Source: Bacteroidales bacterium (lineage in GTDB: Bacteria; Bacteroidota; Bacteroidia; Bacteroidales; UBA932). From it: 64,000 nt of DNA. A model generated the notes under the pieces. It was not told where the DNA came from. It ran no database searches and saw only the letters and a program-made list of their open reading frames with translations. Both the position numbers and the translations under genes were made by a program. Of this stretch, positions 56,938 to 64,000 are shown one piece after another. How positions within the stretch are numbered: position 1 is the stretch's first letter; the number at the start of each line of letters is the position of its first letter. The DNA lies in contig JAFYEZ010000013.1 in the NCBI GenBank assembly GCA_017544005.1, positions 1 to 64,000 on the forward strand. Reading direction: 5' to 3'.

Positions 56938-58185
56938 TTATTCTCCATGATATGCACCGGCAGAGAGAATGGCTCCAGTACTGCTTTCAGTGATCAGAAA
57001 TAGGAACGGGTGGTCGGCGTGAAAACGGAATACAGATTCCGCCCCGACACCCGTACTGCCGGCCCAAATGCCGGCTTCGGTAACCGCAGCGGCTTCCGTG
57101 CCTGTCTCATCGACGCGGATTGTCGCCTTCTGTTTTACATCCGAAAGCATAGTTCCCACTGATTCAAACATAGGAGCAAGAGCCGTCCCGCTCGCGGAGA
57201 ATATCTTCCTGATGCCCATTTCCTGCAGAACCGGTTTCAAATCCACTGATGTCTGAATTTCAAATCTTGGCAGCCAAACTTCGATTTTTCGCTGAACGAA
57301 AGAAGAAGGAATGACGACGTCTCCTTTCAGCCATTCATCGATACCCAGGTCTTTTGTCGGAAGGATAATAATCATCGAGTAGGCCCCGTTCCCGTAAGGT
57401 AATTTGAGAAAATCAACTCCAGTTCCCGGTTTCCAAAGGAAATTGTCTGTTTTTTTCATAAACTTGACACGGCAGGTCGAGCCGTCTTCTCGTGTAAAGA
57501 CCTCTGTCTCGGTCTCTTTTTTGTCGAACTTGTCAGACCATACTCCTTTAAACCAGGAGGCATCCAGTAGCAATGCAATGAGTTGCAACCAATTAGTGCG
57601 CTCAAGATCTGCTTTGGTAATCATCTCCGGAATCAGTCCGTTCGTATTTTTCGAACACCAGGTGTTGACCTTCTCCCGAATAGATGCCGGTTTGCTGAAA
57701 TCGACCGTTTCGCACAAGGCATTGTAACGGGTGACGACGGTTTCAGCATAGGTCTTCCGCAGAGGGCTGGTGGGTGAAACGAGAATGGATCGAGCAGTAA
57801 CGAACTGTGTCAGTTTATCGAGAGTCGGTAATTCACGAATCAGTCGGGAACAATAATCATTGACAGCGACAATGTCTCCCGATCCATATCCCAAAACCTG
57901 GCAGATTTCATTGGCTGCGTCCTCCTCCGCTCCGTTGAGTAGCATGCCCAGAACAAACTGAAGACTCAGGGGCGAGATGATATAGCTACTGCTTTCCTTC
58001 GCGTTAATCTGCGACAGCATCGATATGGCGAATGAGTTGCCGGAGGACACCATTGCCTCTTGTTCCATGGTCAAAACAATCGGCTCAAACTCATTGTCCT
58101 CTGCCGTTACGGACAGATTATTACCACAACCGGCAAAAAACAGAATGGACAGCAAGACCGGTATCTGGAAAATAATGCGTTTCAT
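56938..58185 (-). CDS. Serpin lipoprotein (protease inhibitor)
   Basis: 415 residues with a lipoprotein signal (LFFAGC, Cys20). The serpin fold is clear: SYIISPLSLQFVLGMLLNGA, NTWCSKNTNGLIPEMI, LLDASWFKGVW and the C-terminal ADHPFLFLITESSTGAIL. The hinge GTEAAAVTEA is of the inhibitory type (small residues at P12-P9). By spacing, the scissile bond falls at about Gly-Ser in WAGSTG, uncertain by a residue or two. It is 24 bases after a C10 cysteine protease gene in the same direction and shares its AT-rich composition, so it may restrain that protease or host proteases. Confidence 0.92.
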   Translation of the reverse strand: MKRIIFQIPVLLSILFFAGCGNNLSVTAEDNEFEPIVLTMEQEAMVSSGNSFAISMLSQINAKESSSYIISPLSLQFVLGMLLNGAEEDAANEICQVLGYGSGDIVAVNDYCSRLIRELPTLDKLTQFVTARSILVSPTSPLRKTYAETVVTRYNALCETVDFSKPASIREKVNTWCSKNTNGLIPEMITKADLERTNWLQLIALLLDASWFKGVWSDKFDKKETETEVFTREDGSTCRVKFMKKTDNFLWKPGTGVDFLKLPYGNGAYSMIIILPTKDLGIDEWLKGDVVIPSSFVQRKIEVWLPRFEIQTSVDLKPVLQEMGIRKIFSASGTALAPMFESVGTMLSDVKQKATIRVDETGTEAAAVTEAGIWAGSTGVGAESVFRFHADHPFLFLITESSTGAILSAGAYHGE

Positions 58186-58209
58186 AAGTTAGAATGATTG
58201 ATAGTAAAA

Positions 58210-59631
58210 TCAATTTTCTGGATTATACGGAATGAAGTGTGTCATTATTATAGCAGAACTTGTAGGGAAGCCACTTGTCTGACCAGAATAATCAGGCCAA
58301 ACAATCGATTCTGCCGCGAATTCAATGCTATTGCCTAGTCCACTCCACCCCCAATTCATCGTAAAATAATGTTGGGTATTTGGCCATTCTTCAATGTAAT
58401 AATTGTAACCCTCAGGACAGTCAAACGAATAGCCATTTCCCGTATAGTACTCTCCACCCGGCTCATCATCTTCTTCGCTAATATCTCCGCCGGACGGTAT
58501 GACGTAGGTATGCCAAGGATCCCAAATAAAGTATCGCCTTACCGAATGGAAAGCATGGCGATAGCCATCAATAATCCATGCGTGACCATTTGAAACAATA
58601 ATGGATGGAATGCTACTTCTAAGGTTGGCAATGACACTGGATGTATCGTAGGTGGTATATATGGCATCCAAGGAAAACACTCCTCTTAACCAGGAGATAT
58701 TGTCGCTGCATAACAAAGACCCCGTTGATCTTTTAAAGACTGGATCATCATCATACCCATATTCAGTATCGTCATAACGAGATACTTTTGCCATTAAATA
58801 GCTTGCGTAGTCAGCACTTCCTGGCGAAGTAACGGCTGAATCCAACTTAATTTGATTCCATGCAGTAGTAGAACTGTCATTAAAGAAAAACGTATACTGC
58901 TGCTGATCATTAATATAGTCGTTGCAAGAAGCATCGGTGTACATATAGGCAGGAACGCCATATGTATTGTGAGCCCAATAGAGAATCTGTGCGTAAGCGA
59001 CGTTTACACATCCTGTTGCCGAACGAACGCCGGGATAGTTGATACTGATATACGGCGTACACTCATTCCAGGGTTCCAATTGCCCCCAGGCCGTTTCGAT
59101 AATTCTTGGGATATAATCGTAAACTATAGTCGTATCCCCCGTATGGATTAATCGCCACCCTGATCCTGGAGGATCATCCTCTCGTGTATCTCGCTGGTTA
59201 ATGGCGTGTAACCAAAATGAATTGATATCTCCGAAAGGATTCTTCCTCAGCAATTGTAGATAAGATTTTTGGCTATTCAGCCACGATTTTATAGCAGGAT
59301 TATTATCTAAAAGAGTCTTGTCAAAGTGTTCATTTGTACCCCGAGCAAGAATAGGGCAAGTGCGTTTATCAGAAGAAAATAGCATCCATCCCTTCTTTGT
59401 GTTAACAAGAAAGAGAACGGTGTCACTTTCAAACAAAATGGGTTCAATGAGAATAGCATCAGATCGCGTACCCACTTCAATTTCCAGAGCATCTATCAAC
59501 TCTTGAGAAGACACTCTATATGACGGCGATTCAAAATTGGAGGGGAGTATCTCATCGTCATGAGAGGTACAAGAAGAATAAACAAGCAGTGGAAAAAATA
59601 GAACGATTCTGAAAGCAGAAAGAAACTTCAT
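58210..59631 (-). CDS. C10-family (streptopain/interpain-like) cysteine protease lipoprotein
   Basis: 473 residues from ATG 59631 with a lipoprotein signal (LLVYSSC). An N-terminal Spi-type prodomain (about 25-170) includes NTKKGWMLFSSDKRTCPILA. The catalytic Cys is in RSATGCVNVAYAQIL, with His in VSNGHAWIIDGY and the Trp-rich MNWGWSGLGN at the end, all typical of family C10. The prodomain would be cut off on activation. The long frame upstream to 59832 runs through copy C of the repeat and is not supported. AT-rich relative to gcvP. Confidence 0.88.
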   Translation of the reverse strand: MKFLSAFRIVLFFPLLVYSSCTSHDDEILPSNFESPSYRVSSQELIDALEIEVGTRSDAILIEPILFESDTVLFLVNTKKGWMLFSSDKRTCPILARGTNEHFDKTLLDNNPAIKSWLNSQKSYLQLLRKNPFGDINSFWLHAINQRDTREDDPPGSGWRLIHTGDTTIVYDYIPRIIETAWGQLEPWNECTPYISINYPGVRSATGCVNVAYAQILYWAHNTYGVPAYMYTDASCNDYINDQQQYTFFFNDSSTTAWNQIKLDSAVTSPGSADYASYLMAKVSRYDDTEYGYDDDPVFKRSTGSLLCSDNISWLRGVFSLDAIYTTYDTSSVIANLRSSIPSIIVSNGHAWIIDGYRHAFHSVRRYFIWDPWHTYVIPSGGDISEEDDEPGGEYYTGNGYSFDCPEGYNYYIEEWPNTQHYFTMNWGWSGLGNSIEFAAESIVWPDYSGQTSGFPTSSAIIMTHFIPYNPEN

Positions 59632-59759
59632 AAAGAATGAATTATATAACGAACCGCAATGTAGTAAAAATTTGCGAAAATACAATCGAAAACAAGATGC
59701 TGTCTTCCCGTCCCTCTTGTCGCTTGTGCTCTTTTCACAAGCGGTGAGTCTGAGGTGGT

Positions 59760-59866
59760 TTGGACGATAACTCGCTGATAGCCAACGAGTAACGCGAAGC
59801 ACTGGTGCCTCAAACAGGTGCCAGTGCTTCATGTATTGTGGTGATTTTCTGCGAGTTATCCGCCAA
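59760..59866 (+). repeat. Structured palindromic element, copy C
   Basis: 107 bp, outer arms TTGGACGATAACTCGC and GCGAGTTATCCGCCAA (14 of 16 paired). The central hairpin AGCACTGGTGCC/GGTGCCAGTGCT is fully paired around TCAAACA. The A-to-G change from copy B's stem is matched by a T-to-C in the partner arm. It lies in the 380-base gap between the C10 protease start and the outer-membrane protein gene. Confidence 0.85.
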
Positions 59867-59870
59867 TGCT

Positions 59871-59907
59871 GAGGTAGAGCCCGAACCGCAAACGGTTGCT
59901 CGACCTC
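59871..59907. other. Imperfect hairpin next to the old miaA 3' end
   Basis: GAGGT-A-GAGC and AACCG on one side pair with CGGTT, GCTC and ACCTC on the other, around CAAA. It lies just beyond the displaced copy of the miaA stop codon and may be the original miaA terminator, although no T-run follows on either strand. Confidence 0.45.
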
Positions 59908-59911
59908 CCGC

Positions 59912-60008
59912 TACACCTCCACCCACTCGATCTGGATGCCGCGGCGCTCCATGCCGCGGAACCAGGTCATCTGCCGCTTGGCAAACTGGTGGATGGCGAT
60001 GCGCAGTT
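59912..60008 (-). pseudogene. Displaced copy of the miaA 3' end (direct repeat 1)
   Basis: 97 bases, 95 identical to 60698-60794, encoding the last 31 or so residues of MiaA and its stop (TAG here, TAA in the intact gene). One of the two internal differences is synonymous and the other is Lys to Gln (GIKIEW to GIQIEW). No start codon is attached. It ends 2 bases from the stop of the neighbouring outer-membrane protein gene. Confidence 0.88.
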
Positions 60009-60010
60009 CG

Positions 60011-60625
60011 TTACAGACAGTACGCCACAATAAACCGCAGATAATGAACGCGGGAATTGTAAGTGGCGAATTCCTCGTACTTTTTCCGCTGGTTGAGAAG
60101 GCCGATATTCATCCCTAGGCCGTAGATCCAGTGTCCGCTCCCTTGAAACATGATTTCCGGGCGGAGGGACAGATTGAATCGATTGTATACCTCTTTTCCG
60201 TTTCTCGCATCGAGCGGCTCGGAATCTATGTAATAGTACGTTGGATGAATGAAATAGGAGAGGTTCGGGCCAATGCTGAACACCGCGTTGACCTCATTGA
60301 CAACAAAATGATAACCGGCGGCGCAGTACACATCACTCTGGATGGATATTTCCGATGCCGCGTAATTAAAAAGGCCAAGAACTTCCGTATGTACGCCCGC
60401 CCCGGGAATGATAGACCACGCACCGGAAACCGGTATATCAACTCTGTATCCCAGTCCCAGTTCCGGGCCCAATCTCGAAATCAACGGCTCATGGATTTTT
60501 CCGTCAAGCATACAAACAGCCCCATCAGCCAACAGATAGTGGCGTGCATTGTTGTGCCCGGTTCCTTCTTGCGCATAAGCAACGAGGCTTGTAAATAACA
60601 AATAGAGTAATAAGTACCTTTTCAT
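60011..60625 (-). CDS. Small outer-membrane beta-barrel-like protein
   Basis: 204 residues from ATG 60625 (MKRYLLLYLLFTSLVAYAQ signal peptide). The mature part alternates hydrophobic and polar residues in strand-like segments (AAGYHFVVNEVNAVFSIGPN, FNLSLRPEIMFQGSG, HYLRFIVAYCL), as in small outer-membrane barrels of the PorT/OmpW-like kind. I recognise no exact family. AT-rich. It lies between the two copies of the miaA 3' end, which marks it as an inserted gene. Confidence 0.7.
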   Translation of the reverse strand: MKRYLLLYLLFTSLVAYAQEGTGHNNARHYLLADGAVCMLDGKIHEPLISRLGPELGLGYRVDIPVSGAWSIIPGAGVHTEVLGLFNYAASEISIQSDVYCAAGYHFVVNEVNAVFSIGPNLSYFIHPTYYYIDSEPLDARNGKEVYNRFNLSLRPEIMFQGSGHWIYGLGMNIGLLNQRKKYEEFATYNSRVHYLRFIVAYCL

Positions 60626-60696
60626 GATATGATGTTTCGTCTCATTAAAGAAAATATGGCGACACCGCTCGCTGTGAATTGTCAAACGGCAACCTG

Positions 60697-61575
60697 TTAC
60701 ACCTCCACCCACTCGATCTTGATGCCGCGGCGCTCCATGCCGCGGAACCAGGTCATCTGCCGCTTGGCGAACTGGTGGATGGCGATGCGCAGTTTCTCCA
60801 CCATCTCGTCGTAGCCCATCGCGCCGGTTAGATAGAGCGTCAGGTATTTGTATTCCAGACCGTAGTAGAGCAGGTCCTCAGGCGGAATGCCCCGCTCGAG
60901 CAGCCCGCGCACTTCATCCACCATTCCCTCGCGCAGACGCGCCTCCAGCCGGGCGTCGATGCGCGCGTTGCGCACCTCCCGCGAAACCAGCAGGCCGATA
61001 TAGCGGGTATTCTTGGGTAGGAACGAGGTATGTGTCACGGGGTGCGTTTCCTCATAGACGGCGATTTCCAGCGCGCGGATCAGCCGCTGGCGGGTATCGT
61101 AGTCGGTGGTGTTGTGGGGCGTCCGGAGCGCTTCGTAACGGGCAATCAGTGTCTCGGTGGGCAGCGCTTCCAATTCTGCCCGAAGGGCTGGATTGGCCGG
61201 CACGTCCGGCAGGTAATAGCCGCAGGTGGCCGCTTCCAGGTAGAGTCCGCTGCCCCCGCAGAGAATGGGGGTCTTGCCCCGGGCGACGATATCCCGGTAG
61301 GCAGCCTCGAAATCGTGCTGGTAGCGGTAGATGTTGTATTTCTCGCCGGCCTCGGCGATATCGATCAGGTGGTAGGGAATCTCGCCGTAGTCGGAGAGGT
61401 CCTTGCCCGTACCGATATCCATGCCGCGGTAAACCTGCCGGGAGTCGCCCGAGAGAATCTCTCCGTCACAGCGGCGCGCCAGCTCCACGGCATAGCGCGT
61501 CTTGCCGCTGGCCGTGGGCCCCAGCACGCAGACCAGGTCGGCCCCGCGCAGGATATCATCGGCCGCGTTGTTCAT
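60697..61575 (-). CDS. miaA: tRNA dimethylallyltransferase
   Basis: 292 residues. P-loop GPTASGKTRYAVELA (about 20), then GEILSGDSRQVYRGMDIGTGK, HLIDIAEAGEKYNIYRYQHD, GGSGLYLEA and the C-terminal QFAKRQMTWFRG. MiaA adds a dimethylallyl group to A37 of tRNAs reading UNN codons. The gene is complete. Its last 97 bases are repeated downstream at 59912-60008. Its start overlaps the 3' end of rodA. Confidence 0.96.
   Translation of the reverse strand: MNNAADDILRGADLVCVLGPTASGKTRYAVELARRCDGEILSGDSRQVYRGMDIGTGKDLSDYGEIPYHLIDIAEAGEKYNIYRYQHDFEAAYRDIVARGKTPILCGGSGLYLEAATCGYYLPDVPANPALRAELEALPTETLIARYEALRTPHNTTDYDTRQRLIRALEIAVYEETHPVTHTSFLPKNTRYIGLLVSREVRNARIDARLEARLREGMVDEVRGLLERGIPPEDLLYYGLEYKYLTLYLTGAMGYDEMVEKLRIAIHQFAKRQMTWFRGMERRGIKIEWVEV
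60698..60794. repeat. miaA 3' end, intact copy (direct repeat 2)
   Basis: Partner of the 59912-60008 repeat. It forms the true 3' end of miaA. The 689 bases between the two copies hold only the outer-membrane protein gene. Confidence 0.88.
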
Positions 61576-62989
61576 AACACATTCTCAAGTAAATGAATAT
61601 CAAGATGGAAAAGGCCATCAGGGAGGAGCCACCGTAGCTCACCAGCGGCAGCGGAATGCCGATCACCGGCATCAGGCCGATGGTCATGCTGATGTTGATG
61701 ACCACGTGCATCAGGATACAGGTTGCCACGCACCAGCCATAGACCCGCGCAAAGCGGTTGTTCTGCTTTTCGGCGGAGTTGATCAGGAAGAGAATCAACA
61801 GGATATAGCAGAGAATCACGCCGCAGGTTCCCAGGAATCCCCACTCTTCGCCCACCGTGCAGAAGATAAAATCGGTGCTCTGCTCCGGCACGAAGTCGAA
61901 CCGGGTCTGCGTGCCTGCCATAAACCCTTTGCCGCTGAATCCGCCCGAGCCGATGGCGATCATCGACTGATGGACGTTGTAGCCGGCGCCCATCGGGTCG
62001 TCGCGGATGCCCAGCAACGATTCGATTCTCTGCCGCTGGTGCTCCTGCAACACTTTGTAAACCACCGTATCTGTAGAGAGAATCAGGGCCGTACCGATCA
62101 GGTAGATGACCAGGACCCGGCGCAGCAGCTTCTCCCGCTTGTGGAAAAGGGAGCGGACAATGAAGAAAAGGGCCACCGGCGCCGTGAGCAGGGCCAGCCA
62201 GAGCTCCGGCTTCAGCCGGCCGAGCACCGGCGAGAGGGCCTCCAGACGGCACAGCCGCGGGAAAAAGGCGAGCAGCAGCAGGGCGCCGCCGCCAAAGAGC
62301 AGGTAGCGCAGATTCCGCCGGTCAAAATAGAGGTAGATCAGAATCAATCCGCAGAGAATCAGGATGGCCGCATAGGGTGAAAGGACCAGCGAGAGGATGG
62401 CCAGCGTGATGGCCAGCACACCGCCGATCAGCACCCAGGGGTTCATGCCTTCACGGTAGAACACCAGCAGAAATCCGATGTAAACCAGCGCCAGGCCGGC
62501 CTCTTTTTCGAGCAGAATCAAGGCCATGGGCACAACCAGCAGCAGAATCAGTCGCAGGACGTCGCGCCAGTTGGTGAAGGAGAAGGTGAATTTCTCCATG
62601 ACCGTGGCGAGCGCCAGGGCCACCGCAATCTTGGAAAACTCGGCGGGCTGGAACCGGACGGGCCCCAGCACCAGCCAGGACTTGGAACCGTTGATGTTGG
62701 TGCCCAGGAAGATGGTGGCGGCCAGCAGACCCAGCGTCAGGAAGTAGATCCACCAGACGAACACGTTGTAAAACCGTGAGGGAATGACAAAGAGCAGGAA
62801 GATGTCCAGCACCAGCACCACGGCGAACCAGATCAGCTGCATGCCGTATTTGCTGTCCCAGCTCCAGGTGAAGGTCGCTTCGCTGGTGGACGAGGAATAG
62901 ATGTTCAGCAGGCCGAAGAAAATCAGCGCAAAATAGCAGATCACGATCCGCCATTCAATCCGTTTGGTGATGGTTCTTTTGCGGCTCAT
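61556..62989 (-). CDS. rodA: Rod-shape peptidoglycan glycosyltransferase
   Basis: A 477-residue SEDS protein with about ten membrane helices. Motifs: WFAVVLVLDIFLLFVIPSRF, GSKSWLVLGPVRFQPAEFSKIA and the C-terminal GLMPVIGIPLPLVSYGGSSL. RodA polymerises lipid II during elongation together with PBP2. Its ATG overlaps the mrdA stop by 4 bp. Length is above the usual 370-400 because of a helical/loop insert in the middle. Confidence 0.95.
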   Translation of the reverse strand: MSRKRTITKRIEWRIVICYFALIFFGLLNIYSSSTSEATFTWSWDSKYGMQLIWFAVVLVLDIFLLFVIPSRFYNVFVWWIYFLTLGLLAATIFLGTNINGSKSWLVLGPVRFQPAEFSKIAVALALATVMEKFTFSFTNWRDVLRLILLLVVPMALILLEKEAGLALVYIGFLLVFYREGMNPWVLIGGVLAITLAILSLVLSPYAAILILCGLILIYLYFDRRNLRYLLFGGGALLLLAFFPRLCRLEALSPVLGRLKPELWLALLTAPVALFFIVRSLFHKREKLLRRVLVIYLIGTALILSTDTVVYKVLQEHQRQRIESLLGIRDDPMGAGYNVHQSMIAIGSGGFSGKGFMAGTQTRFDFVPEQSTDFIFCTVGEEWGFLGTCGVILCYILLILFLINSAEKQNNRFARVYGWCVATCILMHVVINISMTIGLMPVIGIPLPLVSYGGSSLMAFSILIFIYLRMCYEQRGR

Positions 62990-64000
62990 TTCCTGACTTT
63001 GACTTTATGCAGCAGATTGGCTGAAGTGATCCGGTTTTCCAGCGGCTTGCGCTCCGGCGCAATCTTCTCGTTGAGGTATTGTTCCACCAGCAGCGAGGCG
63101 ATCGGAGCGGCCCAGGTGGCGCCGAATCCGGCATTTTCAATGTAGGCGGCCACGGCAATCTGCGGATCGTCGGCCGGGGCGAAACAGATGAAGACCGAGT
63201 GCTCGTCGCCGTGGGGGTTCTCAGCCGTTCCGGTCTTGCCGCACATCACCACACCCGGTACGCGGGCGATCCGGGCCGTGGCGCCGGCCCCGCCGTGCAC
63301 CGCCAGGCGCATTCCTTCGACCACCGTCGCATAATGGATCGAATCGAAAGGCGTATAGTGGCGCTCCCGGAAGCGGTCGTCAATCGGGGCCTCGGGGCGG
63401 TCTTTTTGGATGTGCGGGATATAATAATAGCCTCGGTTGGCGAGGATGGCCGCCAGGTTGGCCAGGTGGAGCGGCGTGATGCCCAACTCGCCCTGTCCGA
63501 TCGAGAGCGAGACGATCGAGAGCGACTTCCAGGCGTTCTTGCCGTGCAGGCGGTCGTAGCGCTCGGCCGTCGGCATCATGCCGCCCAGTTCGCCCGGAAT
63601 GTCGGTGCCCAGCTTGCTGCCGATCCCGAAACTCCGTACATAGTCGCTCCACGCCTCAAACCCCTCCCGCACGCTGCCATACTTGGGATTGTCGATGATG
63701 GCCCGGAAGGTGTGGCAGAAATAGGCGTTGCAGGACATCATGATGGCCTCCTTCAAATCGAGCGGGCTGGGGTGAACGTGGCACCCCACGGTGAGGCGGC
63801 CCACATGATAGCCCTTGGAGCAGGGGAAGCGCGTCTCCGGCCGGATCACACCCTCCTGCAGGCCGATCAGGGCGTTGACCAGCTTGAAGACGGAGCCCGG
63901 CGGCTGGGGGGACTGCACGGCCCGGTTGAACATCGGCCGGTAGGGGTCGCTGACCAGCTGCGCGTAGTAGCGGTTGATTTCCGCCAGGTAGGAGACGTCG
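62986..64000 (-). CDS. mrdA: Penicillin-binding protein 2, C-terminal part (5' truncated by window edge)
   Basis: The frame is open to the window end. The transpeptidase active-site Ser is in PPGSVFKLV, with the SxN box MSCNAYF and KTG box CGKTGTAENP. DYVRSFGIGSKLGTDIPGE and ITPLHLANLAAILANRG are PBP2-type. It is the elongation transpeptidase partner of RodA, translated just before it in an overlapping pair. The N-terminal dimerisation domain is outside the window. Confidence 0.95.
   Translation of the reverse strand, partial: DVSYLAEINRYYAQLVSDPYRPMFNRAVQSPQPPGSVFKLVNALIGLQEGVIRPETRFPCSKGYHVGRLTVGCHVHPSPLDLKEAIMMSCNAYFCHTFRAIIDNPKYGSVREGFEAWSDYVRSFGIGSKLGTDIPGELGGMMPTAERYDRLHGKNAWKSLSIVSLSIGQGELGITPLHLANLAAILANRGYYYIPHIQKDRPEAPIDDRFRERHYTPFDSIHYATVVEGMRLAVHGGAGATARIARVPGVVMCGKTGTAENPHGDEHSVFICFAPADDPQIAVAAYIENAGFGATWAAPIASLLVEQYLNEKIAPERKPLENRITSANLLHKVKVRK

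Overview
This is about 64 kb of a bacterial chromosome from the phylum Bacteroidota, order Bacteroidales. The evidence is a SusC/SusD pair, an HddA/GmhA/HddC heptose route, FISUMP and fimbrillin-like lipoproteins, a C10 cysteine protease, many lipoprotein signals, and promoters of the TTTG-N19/20-TAnnTTTG type with no Shine-Dalgarno sequences. Base composition is GC-rich and close-packed over most of the window, as in Rikenellaceae-like or related gut lineages. I cannot name a genus. Two patches are clearly AT-richer and look acquired: 23.9-31.9 kb and 56.9-60.6 kb.

Layout. 0-1 kb: end of nrdD and all of nrdG (anaerobic ribonucleotide reductase and its activase), closed by a hairpin terminator whose loop also carries the -33 box of the next promoter. 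1-4.8 kb: two secreted hydrolases (C45 Ntn hydrolase, M14 carboxypeptidase). 4.8-13 kb (minus strand): a tight six-gene unit, susC-susD-HprK-like kinase-S26-type peptidase-PqqD-like-ABC exporter. It joins a TonB-dependent importer to proteins typical of RiPP maturation and export. susC carries one in-frame amber codon. 13-14.8 kb: PiT phosphate permease and its DUF47 partner. 14.8-18.8 kb: GDP-D-glycero-D-manno-heptose genes (hddA, gmhA, an hddC-gmhB fusion) with a glycosyltransferase. 18.8-22.7 kb: aroB, a fused aroD-aroA, and aroC. 22.7-31.9 kb: a serine hydrolase, then a polymorphic-toxin locus: a 2193-residue Rhs protein ending in a TNT-like NAD-glycohydrolase domain, a probable immunity gene, an orphan toxin tip and a second probable immunity gene. 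31.9-35.8 kb: rplC-rplD-rplW-rplB-rpsS-rplV-rpsC, an S10-type ribosomal operon that lacks rpsJ at its head and stops at a terminator after rpsC, where rplP normally follows.

36-45.9 kb: a lipoprotein, a DjlA-like co-chaperone, RmuC, two S9 peptidases, a ThrE-like exporter and a YiiX-like cysteine hydrolase. 46-53.6 kb: a beta-lactamase-fold hydrolase with a dipeptide epimerase, a TPR histidine kinase with its LuxR-type regulator, and a 40-residue peptide in front of a fimbrillin/FISUMP surface lipoprotein. 53.6-57 kb: gcvP and smpB, divergent. 57-59.6 kb: a C10 protease followed by a serpin lipoprotein. 59.9-64 kb: a small outer-membrane protein gene lying between two 97-bp copies of the miaA 3' end, then miaA, rodA and the end of mrdA.

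The most novel signal is a family of three dispersed 107-113 bp palindromic elements (45.92, 53.43 and 59.76 kb). Their central 12-13 bp stem changes sequence between copies by paired substitutions, so base pairing, not sequence, appears to be conserved. Other items worth following are the susCD/PqqD/kinase/peptidase/ABC operon, the split ribosomal operon beside a toxin locus, the cassette at the miaA 3' end, and the C10 protease-serpin pair.
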